DNA of 64,000 nt from the NCBI GenBank assembly GCA_963995505.1, contig OZ023182.1, forward strand, positions 2,185,001 to 2,249,000. Direction: 5' to 3'. Shown here in pieces: positions 57,938 to 64,000 of this stretch; the first letter of the stretch is position 1; every line of letters begins with the position of its first letter. The stretch is from Hypericum androsaemum. Taxonomy: Eukaryota > Streptophyta > Magnoliopsida > Malpighiales > Hypericaceae. The translations under genes and the position numbers were made by a program. Under the pieces are notes generated by a model. The model worked only from the letters and a program-made list of their open reading frames with translations. It was not told the origin of the DNA and searched no databases.

Positions 57938-57944
57938 GGGAGTG

Positions 57945-58159
57945 TGTTATGGGAATATTTTATTCCTTGTTTGTAGTTATCCTAGATTAGGAAGGATATA
58001 TCTCACGATAGGCATGTGTATCCTTAGGGATCCTTTTCTTGTAGACCAAGCAACTAGGAGCGGCCGAGACCTAGCATACGGACAAAGCCCTAGATGGGTT
58101 CCTAGTTTGTATATATATTTGTTCATTGAATGAGAACAATAGCGGCATACATATTTTCA
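57945..58159 (+). repeat. 3' LTR of Copia element 3
   Basis: 215 bp, preceded by the polypurine-like TTGAGGGAGTG. Confidence 0.95.
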
Positions 58160-58164
58160 AATAT

Positions 58165-58975
58165 ATCTTTTTCTTATGATGCATTTTGTTTGTTGTTCCT
58201 ATTAAATGACCAAGCGACTTGGACCATGATTAATGCAACTTTATGGATTTTCGTGGTTTTAAAAACTACAAAACCGCCCGTGAAACATTTTTGTTTATTG
58301 GGAAGCAGCCCAAAGCCATAAGCCCATCTATTGGTACTGGCCCATCATTAGCTGCCACTTTGGGTTGGACTCCCTGGAACATTGATATTGGTAACAGACA
58401 CTCGTGTTGGCTGATCTTTTGAAAATTTGTCTATGGACATTAACCTTTGTTTTGCTTTTTTGTCACTATATTAAATCACCCTAGTTTTGATCACTCTAAG
58501 ACTAAGTAATTTAGAAATTATAATATTTTCTAAACATCCTGAACACTGTTGTTTGACTGATAATACTGTGTTAAGTAGCAATATTTATACAAACAAATAA
58601 TTAGATCAATTGGTAAGAGAGTTCTTCTATTTTAATCAAAAAATTTCAAGTTTGAGAAGACAGCAAAGGGAGCAAGCCTGCCTGGATAGTCGGGTCAGTT
58701 GGTTGGATAGGACAATTCTTTGCAGCAGAAATTGACATTGAACATCTCTGATATAATTTTCGGGGGAACCCATTAAAATTCCGCTTCTAGTTATTAAGAA
58801 AATAGGTATTTGTATTTCTCAGCCAATGAAAACAGCCTTTATAAATTACAAAAAGCCACCCATATGGCTATTCTATATCTGTCAGCAAGTATATGAAACC
58901 ATTTTAAAATTACATAAAAAAAAGGGAAAAGGAACTGACATAATTAGACAAAGACTAAACACCAATCAATCTTCT
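58165..58975. other. Intergenic stretch and 3' flank of the ATL gene
   Basis: AT-rich with no supported gene. The part near 58900-58975 should be the 3' UTR of the minus-strand RING-H2 gene. Confidence 0.4.
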
Positions 58976-60070
58976 TCATACATGTGGTGTCTCCTCTGTT
59001 CTCTGAACCTGTTGTGACCTTTTCTCTCTATTTGCAAACCACTGAACTGTTCTTCTAGCAATTGGGATCCAAACCCTCCTTACCCTCTCATCATTTTCAT
59101 TGTCAATACCTAAATTCCTATACCTTGACAAGGAAGTAATCTCTGATATGGCCCTCCTGTCTCCTGGACTTGTCAGAATTGAAGCAGGGTGGCTTGGACC
59201 AACCATTCTATTACCCGCGGCTTTCGGGTCGGGATTGGTGAACCTGTCACTTGACATGTCGTTGAGCATCTCCGACTTGAGTAGCATCAAGTCGGAGGTG
59301 CTCACGTTGCTCCACCTGTTCTTGAAGACCACATCGGATACGACGATCTCGTGGTTGAACTTGTGAAGGGCTTTTGTTTCCCCCTGCTGCTGCTCTTCAG
59401 GGTCAGGCTGCTTCAGGATTTTCCTGAAGCTGCTCCCCACGCTGAACCTCGAAGACCCGCGATGGCTCCCCTCCCTCTGGACGAAAAGCTCCACGGTCGA
59501 GTCCTCCGTTGGCTCGGATTGGTTGAACAGAAACCGCATACTGTTGGAGTAGGTGAAGATCGTAGGGTCATCAGGATTGACCTTGCACCTGCAGAGAGGG
59601 CAGCTCGAGTGGTTCTCTAGCCAGGCATCCACACAATTGATGTGGAAGGCGTGCTTGCACTTGGGAAGCAGCCTCAGGATCTCCACATCCTCGAACTTGG
59701 ACAAGCAGACCGAGCATTCGAGCCCGTCCCTCGAGCCCTTTAGCGAGGAGAACCTAAAGAAAGGGAGCGATTCGATGACGGTCTTGTCTATACCGGAGAA
59801 TCTCGAGGCTGACCGGACTACTCGAGGGCCATCCGCGGAGGGGCTACGCACGAAAGAGCCTCTGTGGCAGCACTTGGCATAGATGAGAAGGATAAATGTC
59901 ACAAAGAACATAACACAGAGAATTCCAATTACCACAGCAAGGCTCGGTTGGAAGCTGGACACTGCATCAGGAGGAGAAGGGGACCAACCCTGCTGGTGCT
60001 CATTGGACTCTGCATCAGCTTGGAACACTGCAAAAATGAGGCCAGCGACGATCAAAACCTGTCGGGCCAT
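58976..60070 (-). CDS. ATL-type RING-H2 E3 ubiquitin ligase, membrane anchored
   Basis: An intronless 364-aa protein starting MARQVLIVAGLIFAVFQADA, which looks like a signal peptide. One membrane segment follows (about residues 44-66, LAVVIGILCVMFFVTFILLI). Next is a basic stretch and the GLD-like region FSGIDKTVIESLPFF (91-105), a hallmark of ATL proteins. The RING-H2 finger spans Cys119-Cys160 (ECSVCLSKFEDVE, PKCKHAFHINCVDAWL, HSSCPLC), with all eight zinc ligands and the E2-contact Trp. The Ser-rich C-terminal half is probably a substrate or regulatory region. Most similar in layout to the ATL42/ATL13/ATL43 group. Expected role: ubiquitination at a membrane of the secretory system; substrates unknown. 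Confidence 0.93.
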   Translation of the reverse strand: MARQVLIVAGLIFAVFQADAESNEHQQGWSPSPPDAVSSFQPSLAVVIGILCVMFFVTFILLIYAKCCHRGSFVRSPSADGPRVVRSASRFSGIDKTVIESLPFFRFSSLKGSRDGLECSVCLSKFEDVEILRLLPKCKHAFHINCVDAWLENHSSCPLCRCKVNPDDPTIFTYSNSMRFLFNQSEPTEDSTVELFVQREGSHRGSSRFSVGSSFRKILKQPDPEEQQQGETKALHKFNHEIVVSDVVFKNRWSNVSTSDLMLLKSEMLNDMSSDRFTNPDPKAAGNRMVGPSHPASILTSPGDRRAISEITSLSRYRNLGIDNENDERVRRVWIPIARRTVQWFANREKRSQQVQRTEETPHV

Positions 60071-61761
60071 CGGATCGCCAGCCAGTAGGCCGACAGCTAG
60101 TGCGTCTACTAATCCAGATCCTAGTTGAGCAGAAACTCAAGACTCTTCGTTAAGCTGAAACAATCCCGCCAGTTGATCTAAATGCTTGGATGGTGTTCTT
60201 CTTTCTAATAGGCTAAGGGAGGGTGAACTAATATGTGTCTCGATCTCTCAATATGGTATCTCTATAAGTTGGCAGTTCCTTTGGTTGCTTCTCAATCAAT
60301 TCTTTCAATTAAATCCCAATTTGGCTTAGTCTATTATGTAAACAAGATGCTGGTTTCTTTAAAACCCAACTCTGGAATTGAGTAGTGATGCCGATGTGGG
60401 CATTTTTTTAATATTAATTTCAAGACTAGACCACCTATGGCTAGTACCCGGTAGAGGCGTTTTCCATTATCCTACTCTGTAGATATAAAAGTTAAAAAAA
60501 TTTGAACCGTTGAAGGTTTTTTTGTTAAGGGACGAGTGATTTTTATAATAATATTTTTTACTGTTGTAGATTTGAATTTAAGAATTTTTTTAATAAATCT
60601 AAGTGTTTTATTATTTAAACCAACCGGGAGGTGAACCGTTGAAGATTGACAGCCTTTGCATATAATTTACTCGCCCATCATCCCATGATAATAGTCATTC
60701 CACGTTTGGACCACTTGGATCATGCAATTTGCTTTCATAATTTCACCCCTATAAGTAGTGCATTTAATGGGCCGACAGTAAAATAATAAAATTTACCTAA
60801 AGTAATACATGCTTTATTTCAAGATAATCGACTACTAACAAATACTTAAATAAAAAATTATTCTGTCTTTTCTAGTTTGAATAACATTGTTAAATATTTT
60901 TTTAAAAATTATAAAAATATAATCAACTTTGGGTATTATTTTAATTTTCAATATGTGCAAATCGTGGCAAAAAAGAGTCTACGTTGTTTTATAATAGTCA
61001 AAAAGTCTATGTCGTTAGTTGGAAATTGCATCACGTAGGCCACAGTCCAGGCATATAAAGACAAAATATTTTTCTACTCCTGCATCGATTTAATGTCAAA
61101 CAATTGGCGACAAGAACCAATTTTAGCTAATTGATTTGAACAATTTTTCTTTTTGTCAAACACTCGGATCAATTCATAGATGGTTTATCTTAGCTCAGTC
61201 AGAGATTTAGAATCCGAAAACTGAAACGATGTTTTTATTTTTTATCACATTTTATGAACAAGTCAACGGACAAATATAACTTATTCGAGGAGGTGAAAAA
61301 AGAAAAAAGAAACAGAAAACAACAAGTTTCAATCAAGCATTTGTATGCTTAGACTTATAAAAAAAATTGTATGATTAGAGTATGACAGATTGGCATCCAA
61401 TATATAGCCACAAACATGGAACTATTTTAAACCAGCTTCCTTAATTCTTCCATATTCGCTGGACAAACACGTACATGTTCACAAATTTCTTCAATAATCA
61501 TGCAGAGACATGTCCCTATTTTTATAATTGAGGTATCATATCCCTACATATATGTGAAGAGATCCCGAGGCAGGTTTTTTTTTATAACCCTTTTTGGGTA
61601 AGCGGATATGCTGTGTGTGTAATATATATATATATATATATATTAAAGCTAGATCTGGATTGGGACTAATGCCAAATTGAATTGGAATGACTTAATAGAT
61701 TTTTGATTGATACTACTTAGCCGAGGATTAATTAACGCTGAACCAAATGCATCTTCAGGCC
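60071..61761. other. ATL promoter and non-genic stretch
   Basis: The first few hundred bases should hold the ATL promoter. The rest is AT-rich, with a (TA)n tract at about 61621-61643. No gene recognised. Confidence 0.4.
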
Positions 61762-62353
61762 TAGGGAGAGAGGCTGGCAGAAATACCCATATCTTGAGGG
61801 TCGAATCCTACCCTTACTCCGTGGGTTGAGGTATGTTGACTTTGACTAGGTCTACTTTTCGATGTGGGGTCTACGGTATGGTACGAATCCTATGAATTCT
61901 TACCCTATTTTTACCATTTTACCCTAATTTGGACCCTACCCTATCTAGACCCTAATTAGACCCCTTTATATTTAAATTTTACTTATAAATTGTAATAGAG
62001 TTCTCAAATATGCTTGAATATGCTCCACGATATCGACTCTGAAATTCGAAGTATATATAATTTTAATTTTTTTTATTGATATTCTTGATATTTCATGATT
62101 AATATTCACATATCCATTACGATTTATTTTAATTATATATAAAGAATTAAAATTTTATGTTTAAAAATTATCAAAAATATCTTGCATTTAATTCAAGGGT
62201 CAGACTCTGTAGACCTTGCAGACCCTGAGGGCAAGAGTATGAGTCTAATAATGAAATTTGTCGAAGGTCTAAGATAGGGTATGAATCCAACTTTCCAAAC
62301 TAAGGTATGTGTAGGGTCTTACCAATACCCTACTCTACACATTGCCATCACTA
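61762..62353. mobile_element. Degenerate hAT-type MITE, CCCTA-rich family
   Basis: Shares TGGCAGAAATACCCATAT, the GGGTCG-CCTACCC subterminal words, the AT-rich core (AAATTATCAAAA near its right half) and an ATTGCCATCACTA end with the elements at 39074 and 49961. The left terminus is interrupted by extra bases (TAGGGA-GAGAGGC-TGGCAG). No target duplication was found, so it is an old copy. Confidence 0.75.
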
Positions 62354-63525
62354 CTTGTAATTTATAATTTCAGACCACTAAAGAAACACTAGTTTTATAA
62401 TAATCTACAGTGATTCTTGCCAGGAGAGTTACAACCTGTAATTCAAACTAAGGACAGATTTTTGGAGTTAATTCACCATCGCGAGATCTCGAGATTCTTT
62501 GTCCGGACCATTGTAACACGTGGGTCGCAATAAGGGACATGATGACTTGACGTTATTCTCGCCTTCCTTCGACTTAGCACCGACAGTCTGTTCAGAGTTC
62601 CAAACTCTATGATAACAACTCAACACAAGGGTCGCGCTCGTTATGTGACTACTCCGAATATAAACAAATGCACGGAAAAGCCGGCAGTTGTTGCCCAAGA
62701 AATCACATGGAAAAGGGTAGCGGGTGGAAATTTCATACAAATTACAAAGTCAAATTGAGTGATATATGCAAACTACAGGTAATAGATTCGTGGCCCCATA
62801 CGAACTTCGTGGTGTTGGTGTCGGTGACGCATGTTGTTGTTTTATTTAGACCCTTGGAATTAATGTAACGGATCTTCCTATTTCAATTCAGTCAGTGCGT
62901 AATAAAATGCGCGACTTGTCTTTTTGGCTAAGTTAACTTTTAGGTTTTTTTGGAGGAATAATTTTTAGTTTTGGGCAAGCACAAAGATATATTATATTTT
63001 AAAAGTGGGTGTTTATTTAATTCGCATGTATACGGTGGTAGTTGTGTGTTTGCTTTGTTTGTCCACGACTTGTAATTGTATATGGCTATTAATATGTTTC
63101 ACACAAAAAGTAATATTGAACATGGACTTGTTTTAGTCGTATAGGACTCTTGAGCGTCACGACGGCAAGTTTCTTGGACGGAGTTTTTATAATAAAACAA
63201 TACAAGGATTATCATATGTTTGTTTGCAACAAGCTATATCTTCGAATTCGATTTCTAATTAAGATAGAACATCAGACCCATCACAAGACAAATTCCCCTG
63301 ATTCCTGCAGCAGGTCATGTTGCCTTTGTCCTTCCGCAAAAGTAAAAGATCAAAATTCGGCCTCTGCAGAATATAACGACCAACATCTCCCTTGGATAGA
63401 GATGAGAGCTGCAGTTTGGACCAAACATGAATTTAGGGTTTTAGAAAGTAGCACAAGCTATGGCAGGCGAGGTACAAGTCATCAATCTAGAGTCAGCTAT
63501 TAATTGCTCACTAAATGGTGCGATC
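62354..63525. other. Non-genic stretch
   Basis: No supported gene. A 117-codon frame at 63150-63503 lacks recognisable domains. Confidence 0.4.
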
Positions 63526-63627
63526 ATAGTAGCACCGATGCACCAGATCCCATCAGAACTTCGAAGTTAAATGTACTTGGGCGAGAGTAGCATGAGTGAC
63601 CTCGTGAGAATTACTCGTGTTGACCCC
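63526..63627 (+). pseudogene. 5S rRNA relic
   Basis: The sequence follows plant 5S rRNA from GGTGCGATCATA through GCACC.GATCCCATCAGAAC, AGTTAA..GTACTTGGGCGAG and AGTGACCTCGTGAGAA to CTCGTGTTGACCCC. It is about 102 bp against the usual ~120. Internal bases are missing between the conserved GAGAGTAG and GTGACC, and there are several substitutions in the A-box region. An isolated, degenerate copy, not a functional 5S gene. Confidence 0.85.
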
Positions 63628-64000
63628 TCTCTTTACTTTTCAAAATAAATTGCTCACCAAAGAAAACCCACATCAACAGTTCCCTTCAAGGACGATCAGA
63701 TCACTAAACAAATATAATTGAGCTATCCCAATTGACCAAATTACTGAGGAACTAATCTCCAGATTCTAAAATAATCAACTGGGCCCCCTCACAGCAAGAA
63801 CCCACAAAAACAGAGAGATAAAAAGGTGAAAGCGGGTTAGAAGGGGATAAGAGGTACTAGCAATACCAAATTAATTGCTTGAACATTACTAGGGCGAGGA
63901 ACTGATTCTACAACATTATTACAAATGACTGTAGTACTTAAATTGCAGCCAAAAGGTTAGCTGACAAAACAAATAAGTGCATAAATATGCAAGCAGGCGA
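63628..64000. other. Non-genic stretch at the right edge
   Basis: No gene or repeat recognised. Confidence 0.4.

Larger units (their letters stand above)
53303..58159 (+). mobile_element. Copia LTR retrotransposon 3, two LTRs, coding region with stops
   Basis: A complete structure: 5' LTR 53303-53521, primer-binding site, gag-pol, polypurine tract, 3' LTR 57945-58159, and perfect 5-bp target duplication AATAT (53298-53302 and 58160-58164). The LTRs differ by five substitutions, all transitions, and one 4-bp indel over about 215 bp, so insertion was fairly recent. The coding region has several nonsense changes, so the element is non-autonomous. Confidence 0.95.

Overview
This is nuclear DNA of a flowering plant, most likely a woody eudicot. 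The evidence is spliced genes with GT..AG introns, plant-specific families (ALDH2C4-type dehydrogenases, a PP2C/cyclic-nucleotide-binding protein, an ATL RING-H2 ligase, a UDP-glycosyltransferase, a plastid-type two-domain glyoxalase I), and a dense load of Copia, MULE, hAT and LINE elements. No species can be named from the sequence alone.

Layout. (1) 1-18.3 kb: three tandem, same-strand ALDH2C4-like genes with one conserved exon structure, plus an ALDH exon relic between copies 1 and 2. Copy 1 lacks exon 1 inside the window and has an hAT-type MITE in intron 7. Copy 2 is compact and complete (501 aa). Copy 3 is complete (494 aa), but its intron 2 is about 7.2 kb because it holds a Mutator-like element that itself holds a Copia retrotransposon. 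(2) 18.7-26.8 kb: a minus-strand Bin3/MEPCE-type RNA methyltransferase gene, now a pseudogene. A 17-nt deletion removed its SAM-binding motif I, and a decayed Copia element sits in its first exon. That element's 3' LTR is split by an hAT element containing a transposase remnant and a 22-bp minisatellite. (3) 27.4-30.3 kb: an intact nine-exon glyoxalase I gene (minus strand). (4) 31-39.8 kb: a transposon-rich stretch with a 5'-truncated LINE, three hAT-type elements and a gene-fragment-like MULE, most with recognisable target site duplications. (5) 41.1-46.9 kb: a PP2C plus cyclic-nucleotide-binding gene whose C-terminal protein kinase domain survives only as a broken relic. (6) 48.1-49.5 kb: an intronless UGT78-like glycosyltransferase with an unusual active site and PSPG box. 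(7) 49.7-58.2 kb: minisatellite, hAT MITE, MULE-MITE and a two-LTR Copia element with many stops. (8) 59-60.1 kb: an intronless ATL-type RING-H2 gene. (9) 60.1-64 kb: mostly non-genic, with another degenerate MITE and a 5S rRNA relic.

The host genes do not form one pathway. ALDH2C4-type enzymes make ferulate and sinapate from hydroxycinnamaldehydes, the UGT would glycosylate small phenolics, and glyoxalase I detoxifies methylglyoxal; their proximity is probably coincidental. The most unusual observations are: a Copia insertion that has only one LTR, where a 57-bp inverted piece of its own interior replaces the 3' LTR yet still gives TG..CA ends and a 5-bp target duplication; the loss of the kinase half of the PP2C/cNBD gene; the UGT's altered catalytic and donor-binding residues; and nested insertions up to three deep.
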